Shown piece by piece: positions 52,620 through 59,828 of a stretch of DNA of 64,000 bases. The first letter of the stretch is position 1. Every line of letters starts with the position of its first letter. Where the stretch lies: assembly GCA_902762305.1 (NCBI GenBank), contig CACWNW010000007.1, positions 62,001 through 126,000 of the forward strand, in the 5' to 3' direction. The position numbers and the translations under genes were made by a program. A model generated the notes under the pieces. That model ran no database searches. It was not told the DNA's origin and worked only from the letters and a program-made list of their open reading frames with translations. Source of the stretch: Fibrobacter succinogenes (GTDB lineage Bacteria; Fibrobacterota; Fibrobacteria; Fibrobacterales; Fibrobacteraceae).

Positions 52620-54416
52620 CTAGTTCACTTCTACAAGGTTGTAGCCCAAAAGCACACGGCCACCGTAATTTTTGTACCGATTTATACGAATGTTCAAATC
52701 CGCCGATTCAGTAGCCGTAAACTCAACCATTTCGAACGGATTATCCCACGATGTAGAGGACGCCACAAAATGTCCGTTCTGGTACACGTGCAGGTCTAAA
52801 TCCTGCGGGAGATAGCCAACTTCGTCGATAAACTCACCACTATTCAGCCAAGAAATCGCAATTCGATATTTTTTTCCAACCTTTATATCACTTTCCGTAA
52901 ATTCAATATCACCATTCTGGAAATAATCGTCATTGCGTCCATTCCAAAAACGGGAACGATTATTTGTAAACATTGTTTGACCATCGACAACACCCATCGC
53001 ATATTTGCCATCATTGTCAGGATCATGCTGCGCAGCGTTACTAATAGTCTTGACACTAGACGTCAGCAAAAGAGCTTTAACAACTTCCGGATGCCACTTA
53101 TAGAACGGGAATTTTTGCAGCAACAAAGCCACTGTCGCCGCAGTGTAAGCCGAAGCCGAAGCAGTTTGCATGAAATAAGAATGCAACTTGGAATTACCCC
53201 AGAAAATCAGGGATGTTTCATCTGGGAACAAGAAATCAGAAAAATTAGCAATCTCCGGTTTCACATACGAAGCACCCGATTCAGAATACTTTGGATTAGT
53301 CCTGCTAGACGTCTTATGATACTCCAAATTATTGCGGACCGCACCAACAGAAATTGCATTCACACTCTTTGCCAAATCATTTATCCGTGCGGATGCACCA
53401 TCATGCAAACCATTCTCACCGACTCCAACAAATTCTATCACTCTTGTATAATAAATTATTTGGTCAAGAGCCATATTTTGCTTTGAATATACAGAGCCAT
53501 ATTTCCCTCCCTTTATATTCCCGATATATATTTTGGGCGTTTGACCAAAACCGCCTATAGGAAAAACAAAATCCCCATAGTGGCTATAGTCAACACAATT
53601 ACTCGAGTACCCATACAAAGTTGCCTTAGGAGCAACATGGTACAACAGCCTAGCCACTCTTGTCGCATTCAGCGCACCATCTTTATTTATCTGGTCTTCG
53701 CAATCAGCGACCATTCTCAATCTACCATTTGGGAAAATTCTCGATTCAGGCAGCCCATCTTCAACAAAAGATATACCAATATTTTTACCCATAATATTCG
53801 AATTATAGGTATACTGAGGCAAATTTGAACTATTCGTAACAGAAGCAATACTTCTAAAGTCAATCGTTTCCATCACGGGATTTCCATGGGAGTCATAAAG
53901 CGGATCCGTTTTCAATCTGAGACTACACGATTCCTGCCCTCTACAAGTATTAGGTTCATCTCCACTTGCATAATAATATCTACTTTCTGGATACACATTA
54001 TCAGGGTACTCCGTCCATGCATACAACCGCATAAACGTGTTTCTAACCAAATCACTTTCTTCTATCGCCTCCATCAAATCCCTATATTCATATTCGGTAC
54101 GCGATTCTCCATTGAGAGTATAGGTTCTTTTCATAGTTCCATTTTTATCTGGACGATATTCAAATGATGCCCACGTCTTAAATGCTTTTTTATTTTCATC
54201 TTCATCCCAACGCTTCATCAAGGTTTTGGATTTCACCAAGTCAGACTTCTGACCACCTTGTTTTTTGACATCTTTTACATAAGCCTTTGGCGTATTGCGC
54301 ACAGAAGATACATGACGGCCAAGAACGTCTGTTTTAGACCCAGCCGATTCCCCCGCAGCCTGAGCACTTACCGCAAAGGCACCACAAAGCAATAAAGATA
54401 AATATTTCTTTTTCAT
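52620..54416 (-). CDS. Subtilisin-like paralog 2, probably inactive
   Basis: The 598-residue paralog aligns along its whole length with the other three and has a signal peptide (SLLLCGAFAVSAQAAGES). The catalytic His position reads LNATRVARLL, with Asn at 250. The Ser position reads MQTASASAYTAATVALLL, with Ala at 419, and the following Pro is also lost. It keeps the Glu of the first block and the C-terminal domain. It also has an extra ~15-residue loop with two Cys (NTCRGQESCSL). The gene is intact, so it may serve as a pseudoenzyme, for example binding substrate or inhibitor. It lies 37 bp after paralog 3 without a terminator, so they are co-transcribed. Confidence 0.72.
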   Translation of the reverse strand: MKKKYLSLLLCGAFAVSAQAAGESAGSKTDVLGRHVSSVRNTPKAYVKDVKKQGGQKSDLVKSKTLMKRWDEDENKKAFKTWASFEYRPDKNGTMKRTYTLNGESRTEYEYRDLMEAIEESDLVRNTFMRLYAWTEYPDNVYPESRYYYASGDEPNTCRGQESCSLRLKTDPLYDSHGNPVMETIDFRSIASVTNSSNLPQYTYNSNIMGKNIGISFVEDGLPESRIFPNGRLRMVADCEDQINKDGALNATRVARLLYHVAPKATLYGYSSNCVDYSHYGDFVFPIGGFGQTPKIYIGNIKGGKYGSVYSKQNMALDQIIYYTRVIEFVGVGENGLHDGASARINDLAKSVNAISVGAVRNNLEYHKTSSRTNPKYSESGASYVKPEIANFSDFLFPDETSLIFWGNSKLHSYFMQTASASAYTAATVALLLQKFPFYKWHPEVVKALLLTSSVKTISNAAQHDPDNDGKYAMGVVDGQTMFTNNRSRFWNGRNDDYFQNGDIEFTESDIKVGKKYRIAISWLNSGEFIDEVGYLPQDLDLHVYQNGHFVASSTSWDNPFEMVEFTATESADLNIRINRYKNYGGRVLLGYNLVEVN

Positions 54417-54453
54417 TTCTTTCTCCTATTTTGGGGTAATAATAAAGGTTTGA

Positions 54454-56280
54454 TTAGTTCTGGTATTCGTCAGGAACTCTCAGAAGATTGTAACCCAAGA
54501 GCACTCGGCCACCATCATTGCGGAACCTTGATATTGTAATAGTCAAGGGGCGGTCACTATTTGACGTAAACTCAACAAATTCGAAGGGATTACCCCAAGA
54601 ACCTGAATAACCAACTCTCTCCCCATTCTGATCGACATAAAGGTCTATATCCTGCGGAATCCTTCCAGAATTATAGACATACGTTCCGCTCGAGAGCCAC
54701 GCTATAGCTATGCGATACTTCTTATTGGGTTCGATGTTCGATTCCGTAAACGAGATTTGGCCATTGCTATTAAAAAACTCGTCATTGTCTCCGTTCCAAA
54801 AACGAGAGCGATTGTTCTGGGTCATCGCCTTGCCATCAGGAACACCCATGGCAATTTTAAACGGAACGTTATCTTCATCATGCTGTTCTGCGTCATTTAT
54901 CTTATTAACACTCGAAGTAATCAGCAAAGCCTTGACAACTTCGGGATGCCATCTATAGAACGGATATCGATCCAGCAACAGCGCTGTTGACGCCGCCGTG
55001 TATGGAGTTGCAGAACTTGTGGCTCCAAAGCGCGGCTTTATAAGATTTGCGGAAGTCTGTTTATTTACGTATACAGCGTCATCTTCAGGAAATAGAATAT
55101 CAGCAAAATTCGCAATTTCAGGCTTGACATATTCCCTTCCAGATTGAGTATCCGAGGAGTTTTCCCTTAATTTAGGATTTTTCCAACTCGAAGATGGATA
55201 ATACGTCATGTCATTACGAACTGCACCAACAGAAATCACATTAACACCCATCGCCACTGCAGAAGCATGGCCGTTTGACGTATTTAGCAACCCAGAATTA
55301 CCAATGCTACCGAATTCAATAGTTCTTGTTTCATAGATATAATCATCAATATCTCTACTCTCCAAAGCATACTCTTTATGCGGATTTCCATAAGAGTGAC
55401 TCCCTATGAACACCTTCGGAGAAAAAGGATTAAAGCCATCTGGAGGAACCACAACAGAATTATTCCATTCATTCTTACAATTATTCAAGTAACCATATAA
55501 CGTTGCTTTGGGAGCAACGCGATTCAAAACCCTAGCAACATTTGTCGCATGGGGAATTCCACTATATGCTGTTCCGCAATCGCCCTTCATCACCAACTTA
55601 CTTGTTGGAACAATCCCCGCCAATGGGGCACCATTTTCCGTAAAAGATATACCAATGTTATTTCCCTTATAACCATTATTATAAAGAGTATTGTACAAAT
55701 TAGAATTCTTTAGAATTTTCTTGTAATCCAAAAATTCATGTTCATCTCCTGTAGAAGTTATAACATATCCATGAACATCTCGACCAGGTTCATACGAAAC
55801 GTGCGCATAACAAGACGTTTTTCCAACACAATCATCAGTCCCTTCGAACGTGACAAAATAATACGCACTAGGGTTTCTTGTAGGAAAGTCGTGAGAATTG
55901 CTCCTATAATACGATTCGCGGCCGTTATCATTTTCCTCTATCTGGTTTATTTTCGATAAATACAGAGATTCAGACAAGCCCTCATCAGCGTCAAGAGCAT
56001 ACCACCGATGTCCATTACGATGTTCAAAGGCGCCATAGGTTTTACGAATGCTCGCCTCTGATGGATAATTCGCCACCTTAGCCAACGATTTCGATTTAAC
56101 CACGTCAGACTTCTGATTAACCTGCTTCTTAACTTCCTTTATATACGCCTTCGGCACATTGCGTGTAGAAGACACATGGCGACCAAGAACGTCGGCCTTC
56201 GGTGATGCAGACTGCTCAGCAGCTTGAGCGCTCAACGCAAAGGCACAGCTAAGGAATAATGTGGAATATTTTATTTTCAT
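54454..56280 (-). CDS. Exported subtilisin-like (S8) protease, paralog 3
   Basis: This 608-residue protein has the same build as paralog 1. The catalytic blocks are GISFTENGAPLAG, PHATNVARVLNRV and GATSSATPYTAASTALLLDR, so His and Ser are present and the Asp is Glu. A loop with Cys residues (CVGKTSCYAHV) resembles the one in paralog 2 and is absent from paralogs 1 and 4. The signal is LFLSCAFALSAQAAEQ. It heads a bicistron with paralog 2. Confidence 0.75.
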   Translation of the reverse strand: MKIKYSTLFLSCAFALSAQAAEQSASPKADVLGRHVSSTRNVPKAYIKEVKKQVNQKSDVVKSKSLAKVANYPSEASIRKTYGAFEHRNGHRWYALDADEGLSESLYLSKINQIEENDNGRESYYRSNSHDFPTRNPSAYYFVTFEGTDDCVGKTSCYAHVSYEPGRDVHGYVITSTGDEHEFLDYKKILKNSNLYNTLYNNGYKGNNIGISFTENGAPLAGIVPTSKLVMKGDCGTAYSGIPHATNVARVLNRVAPKATLYGYLNNCKNEWNNSVVVPPDGFNPFSPKVFIGSHSYGNPHKEYALESRDIDDYIYETRTIEFGSIGNSGLLNTSNGHASAVAMGVNVISVGAVRNDMTYYPSSSWKNPKLRENSSDTQSGREYVKPEIANFADILFPEDDAVYVNKQTSANLIKPRFGATSSATPYTAASTALLLDRYPFYRWHPEVVKALLITSSVNKINDAEQHDEDNVPFKIAMGVPDGKAMTQNNRSRFWNGDNDEFFNSNGQISFTESNIEPNKKYRIAIAWLSSGTYVYNSGRIPQDIDLYVDQNGERVGYSGSWGNPFEFVEFTSNSDRPLTITISRFRNDGGRVLLGYNLLRVPDEYQN

Positions 56281-56458
56281 CTTTTTCTCCTATATTTCAA
56301 TGTTCAAACAACAGAACATTTATGAACATTCCAAATCTAGTCACAAACAATTAATTTATCAACAAAATGCACAATAAATTATTATTACAATTAACTAACA
56401 TATCCAAGAAAGAGACAACAACGTAATACAAGCAAACTACATGGTATACACACACATA

Positions 56459-56487
56459 CAAAAAAAGCGGTCCACAAAAAGACCGCA
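56459..56487 (-). terminator. Terminator of subtilisin-like paralog 4
   Basis: Minus strand stem GCGGTC / GACCGC followed by seven T. Confidence 0.75.
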
Positions 56488-56510
56488 TACCTCAAATAAT
56501 TAAGATTTGA

Positions 56511-58277
56511 TTAGTCCTGATATTCGTTAGGAACTCTCAGAAGATTGTAACCCAAAAGCACACGGCCACCATCATTGCGGTACCTTGAGATTACGATTGT
56601 CAAGGGGCGGCCGCTATTCGACTTAAATTCAACAAACTCGAAGGGGTTTGCCCCAGAATTCGAGTAGTCGACCCTTTTCCCATTCTGATAGACATAAAGG
56701 TCTATGTCCTGCGGAATCCTTCCAGATTTGAAGACATACGTTCCACTCGAGAGCCACGCAATAGCTATGCGATACTTCTTTTGGGGTTCGATATTCGATT
56801 CAGTAAACGAGATTTGACCATTACTATCAAAGAACTCTCCATTATCCCCGTTCCAGAAACGAGAACGATTGTTCTGGGTCATCGCCTTGCCATCAGGAAT
56901 ACCCATAGCAATTTTAAACGGGGCATTATCTACATCGTGCTGCTCGGCGCCTTTTATTTTATTCACACTTGAAGTAATCAACAAAGCCTTGACAACTTCG
57001 GGATGCCACCTATAGAACGGATAACGATCAAGCAGCAGCGCTGTTGACGCCGCTGTATATGGAGTTGCGGCACTTGTGGCCCCCAAATGCGGATCTATAC
57101 TTAAACGACCATTATTAACTTGTATACGCACCCGCTCTTCTCCAGGGAATAAAATATTAGAAAAATTCGCAATTTCGGGCTTGACATATTCCCTTCCTGA
57201 TCCAGGAACCGAGTCGTTCACCCTTAATTTTGGATTTTTCCAACTTGAAGTGGTGTCATACGTCATATTATCAAGTACTGCGCCTACAGAAATCACGTTA
57301 AGGCCTCTGGCAACTGCAGAAACCTGTCCACTCGAGTCATTACGATTTCCGTCATTACCCATACTAGCAAATTGTATCGTTCTTGTTGCATAGATATAGT
57401 CATCAACATCTCTACTGCTACCGTCTCTGATACTGTCTCCATTATATCTTTCACCTGGACTCCCATAGGAATGGTTTCCAATATATATTTTCGGGTTCTT
57501 GTAATATCCATTTGCAGGGAACACGGCCTCAAGAGACGTATAAGTAGAACAATTTATCATGTAACCATACAAAGACGCCATGGGTGCAATTCTGTTCAAA
57601 ACTCTAGCAACATTTGTCGCATGCTTAATTAATGGATATCTGTTTCCACAATCACCATCCATTATCAGTTTGTTATCAGAAATAACACCGGCAAAAGGCG
57701 CTCCATTTTCCGTAAAGGATATCCCAATTCCATCACCTTTATATCCTGCATTATGGAAAGAACTATTCAAATTTGATTTTTCTAAAAGATACTTATAATC
57801 GCTATATCCACGATTATCCTCACTACTCGCAGCTGTCATATTAAGCACCACGAAGTAATAGAAACTCGGATCTTTAGCAGGAAAATTACTTGTATTGCTT
57901 CTTACATACGAAATACGACCTCTGTCATTATCTTCGATTTGATTAATACGCGACAAATACTGCGATTCAGACAACCCCTCATCAGAATCAAGAGCATACC
58001 AGCGTCGTCCATTACGGTATTCAAAAGCACCATAGGTTTTACGAATGCTCACCTCATACGGATAATTCGCAACCTTAGTCAGCGATTTCGTTTTAGCCAC
58101 ATCAGACTTCTGATTTACCTGTTTCTCGACATCCTTTATATAGGCTTTTGGTACATTGCGCGTAGAAGTGACATGGCGACCAAGAACGTCAGCCTTCATT
58201 GACGCAGACTGCTCTGCGGCTTGTACACTCAAGGCAAAAGCGCAGCAAAGGAACACCGAAGAATATGTTTTTCTCAT
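56511..58277 (-). CDS. Exported subtilisin-like (S8) protease, paralog 4
   Basis: At 588 residues it is closest to paralog 1 along its length (for example YHNAGYKGDGIGISFTENG, HATNVARVLNRIAPMASLYG, GATSAATPYTAASTALLLDR). The signal is VFLCCAFALSVQAAEQ. The upstream region and terminator copy of its left neighbour (58278-58480) also match those upstream of paralog 1, so a block of gene plus flank was duplicated. Catalytic His and Ser are present, with Glu in place of Asp. Confidence 0.75.
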   Translation of the reverse strand: MRKTYSSVFLCCAFALSVQAAEQSASMKADVLGRHVTSTRNVPKAYIKDVEKQVNQKSDVAKTKSLTKVANYPYEVSIRKTYGAFEYRNGRRWYALDSDEGLSESQYLSRINQIEDNDRGRISYVRSNTSNFPAKDPSFYYFVVLNMTAASSEDNRGYSDYKYLLEKSNLNSSFHNAGYKGDGIGISFTENGAPFAGVISDNKLIMDGDCGNRYPLIKHATNVARVLNRIAPMASLYGYMINCSTYTSLEAVFPANGYYKNPKIYIGNHSYGSPGERYNGDSIRDGSSRDVDDYIYATRTIQFASMGNDGNRNDSSGQVSAVARGLNVISVGAVLDNMTYDTTSSWKNPKLRVNDSVPGSGREYVKPEIANFSNILFPGEERVRIQVNNGRLSIDPHLGATSAATPYTAASTALLLDRYPFYRWHPEVVKALLITSSVNKIKGAEQHDVDNAPFKIAMGIPDGKAMTQNNRSRFWNGDNGEFFDSNGQISFTESNIEPQKKYRIAIAWLSSGTYVFKSGRIPQDIDLYVYQNGKRVDYSNSGANPFEFVEFKSNSGRPLTIVISRYRNDGGRVLLGYNLLRVPNEYQD

Positions 58278-58393
58278 TTTCTCTCCTGTATTTCAATATT
58301 TAAACAACAAAACACATTCGTGTTATTATTTATGAATAATTTTAAATTTAATTATAATTCAGAAACAACATAAGCGACAAGTATTTTTTTAGT

Positions 58394-58430
58394 AAAAAAA
58401 AGCATGCAATCCTAAAAAGAATTGCATGCC
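58394..58430 (-). terminator. Relic terminator without a gene
   Basis: Minus strand GGCATGCAAT / ATTGCATGCT stem followed by eight T. No minus-strand gene ends here now; the paralog-2 terminator has the same sequence. Confidence 0.7.
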
Positions 58431-58653
58431 TTAATAAAACAAACCTAATACGGTCTTACTTCTTCACTTGTAGGGATAAAGAAGACCGTCTGCCATATTT
58501 CCAGAATCGAATGGTTTGATTATCATAGATTATCTAATAATAATTCTGTTGGCAACCGTCGTACAAAATTAACACAAATTTATCTGTACTTACAAAGTAA
58601 TTTCTTTTTTGTTTTCTGCAAAAAAAAGCACAGCAAATCACTTGCTTTTTTAT

Positions 58654-58662
58654 TGTTATAAT
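58654..58662 (+). promoter_or_regulatory. Extended -10 promoter of the RelB-like gene
   Basis: TGTTATAAT matches TGnTATAAT. No -35 box at usual spacing. The leader would be about 40 nt and carries AGGAG before the ATG. Confidence 0.5.
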
Positions 58663-58708
58663 TGCATATTTTAAGTGCAAACCAATCATTTTTCACAGGA
58701 GAAAATTT

Positions 58709-58906
58709 ATGGCTAACTTAACAATCTCTTTAAATGACGAAGACAAGAAAAGCATCACAAAATTCTGCGACAGAATCGGGATAACGGTGTCAGGACTTTA
58801 CAACATTTTCACCAAGCAGGTTCTTCGCGAAGGGCGCATTCCATTCGAAATCGGAGTAGAAACCCACAACAATATCGCCGTAAAAGAACTAAACGGGAGG
58901 CAATAA
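58709..58906 (+). CDS. RelB/DinJ-type antitoxin, orphan
   Basis: This 65-residue protein has a ribbon-helix-helix pattern: ANLTISLNDEDKKSITKFCD, then GITVSGLYNIFTKQVLREGR. The end (IPFEIGVETHNN) resembles the DinJ tail that contacts the toxin. A terminator follows within 35 bp and no RelE/YafQ-like gene follows, so it is orphan here. It could regulate itself or act on a toxin elsewhere. Confidence 0.8.
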   Translation: MANLTISLNDEDKKSITKFCDRIGITVSGLYNIFTKQVLREGRIPFEIGVETHNNIAVKELNGRQ

Positions 58907-58940
58907 AAAGGTTCCATTTTCAAAAAGAACAACATACATG

Positions 58941-58980
58941 AAAACGCTCCAGCGACTAACCGCTGAAGCGTTTTGCTTTT
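58941..58980 (+). terminator. Terminator between the RelB-like gene and the nitroreductase
   Basis: AAAACGCT ... AGCGTTTT outer stem with an inner AGCG / CGCT stem, followed by GCTTTT; usable on both strands. Confidence 0.75.
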
Positions 58981-58997
58981 AAAAATTTTGGAGTTCT

Positions 58998-59519
58998 TTA
59001 TACTTCGCTAGCGAATTCTTCCATACTCTTGCGCACGGGGTGCCTGGGCGAAGGGCCGCCGTTCTCGGGGTCGGCGTAGCCGATATCCAGGAGGCAGGCG
59101 AGTTTCAAGTTGTCCGGAAATTCGAAAGCGCTTTCGATGTACGATGCGTTGAAGCCGCGGGCCCAGAGTGTCGCAAGGCCGAGGTCAGTCGCCTGCATCA
59201 TCATCGATGTGGTAACGATGCTCGCATCCATCACGCCGCTGTTAAAACTGTCGTTGTACTTTTCGGCGGTATAGCAGTTGGGTTCATCGTAGCAAACCAT
59301 GAGCACCACGGGGGCGTTGTAGGCCATGCGGGTAATGCCGCGGATCTTTTCCAGAGCCTCGGGGGACTTGATGACCTTCACGGTCACAGGCTGCGCGTTG
59401 ATTGCCGTCGGGGAAAGGCGGCCCGCCTCGAGCACCTGGACGAGTTTTTCGGGTTCTACCGCCTGCGCGGAAAAGGCACGGCAGCTATAGCGATTCTTGG
59501 CAAGTTCGATAAAAGACAT
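58998..59519 (-). CDS. Nitroreductase-family oxidoreductase
   Basis: ATG 59519 is chosen because the protein aligned with the family starts MSFIELAKNRYSCRAF. The frame stays open upstream through a repeat, but that part looks non-coding. At 173 residues it has NRYSCR-type FMN binding at the start, LSPTAINAQPVTVKVI near residue 38, and LGLATLWARGFN near residue 115. It uses FMN and NAD(P)H; the substrate is unknown. Confidence 0.85.
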   Translation of the reverse strand: MSFIELAKNRYSCRAFSAQAVEPEKLVQVLEAGRLSPTAINAQPVTVKVIKSPEALEKIRGITRMAYNAPVVLMVCYDEPNCYTAEKYNDSFNSGVMDASIVTTSMMMQATDLGLATLWARGFNASYIESAFEFPDNLKLACLLDIGYADPENGGPSPRHPVRKSMEEFASEV

Positions 59520-59550
59520 AGGGACCTCTTTTTTTGAGGAAATATACATA

Positions 59551-59590
59551 ACTGGATCCTTCGACTCCGTTTCACTCCGCTCAGGATGAC
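59551..59590. repeat. Intergenic palindromic repeat (copy 10)
   Basis: CTGGATCCTTCGACTCCGTT then TCACTCCGCTCAGGATGACA, matching the ends of the dispersed family. Confidence 0.85.
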
Positions 59591-59815
59591 ACCCTTTTTG
59601 ACGCCTTTTCCCCAAAGAGGATAACTCAACTAAGCCACTAAAGTGGCAAGTTTCGTATAGGCGTCCGTGGCTACGGCTCAAATATGCGAAAGCAAACTTT
59701 CGCGCATTACTCGCCTTGCACACTTTTACTACATTGGCGCTCCTTCAGAGCGCATTTAGTACGGCTCGGCCATGTCAAAGTAACAAGTTACTTTGCCGCG
59801 GCGCACGCCTTTTAC

Positions 59816-59823
59816 TAAATTTG
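59816..59823 (+). promoter_or_regulatory. TAAATTTG promoter element of metG
   Basis: TAAATTTG, then GGCAC, then ATG. A TTTG lies 20 bp upstream (59792-59795), which fits the -33/-7 pair known in Bacteroidetes. No Shine-Dalgarno. Confidence 0.55.
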
Positions 59824-59828
59824 GGCAC

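Larger units (their letters stand above)
58278..58708. other. 431-bp gap with relic of a lost paralog
   Basis: The left part repeats the region upstream of paralog 1, including a terminator-like hairpin. About 25 nt past it (to ~58478) still match the 3' end of paralog 2 (TTCACTT.TA.GG on the given strand). The remainder (58480-58708) holds only the promoter and RBS of the antitoxin gene. Confidence 0.6.
59520..59828. other. 309-bp gap with a repeat and four hairpins
   Basis: The palindromic repeat copy lies at 59551-59590. Four short perfect inverted repeats follow: 59634-59647 (GCCAC/GTGGC), 59686-59703 (GCGAAAG/CTTTCGC), 59737-59753 (GCGCTC/GAGCGC) and 59776-59795 (CAAAGTAAC/GTTACTTTG). 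No gene or tRNA is seen. Confidence 0.7.

Noticed and set aside
58642-58662. -35/-10 pair TTGCTT and TATAAT before the RelB-like gene
   Set aside because: The spacer is only 9 bp. The extended -10 (TGTTATAAT) explains the promoter better.
59520-59723. N-terminal extension of the nitroreductase
   Set aside because: The frame stays open upstream but runs through a palindromic repeat and hairpins. The family start matches ATG 59519.
59600-59815. tRNA or riboswitch upstream of metG
   Set aside because: No cloverleaf or T-box core is visible, and the promoter element of metG lies downstream of the hairpins.
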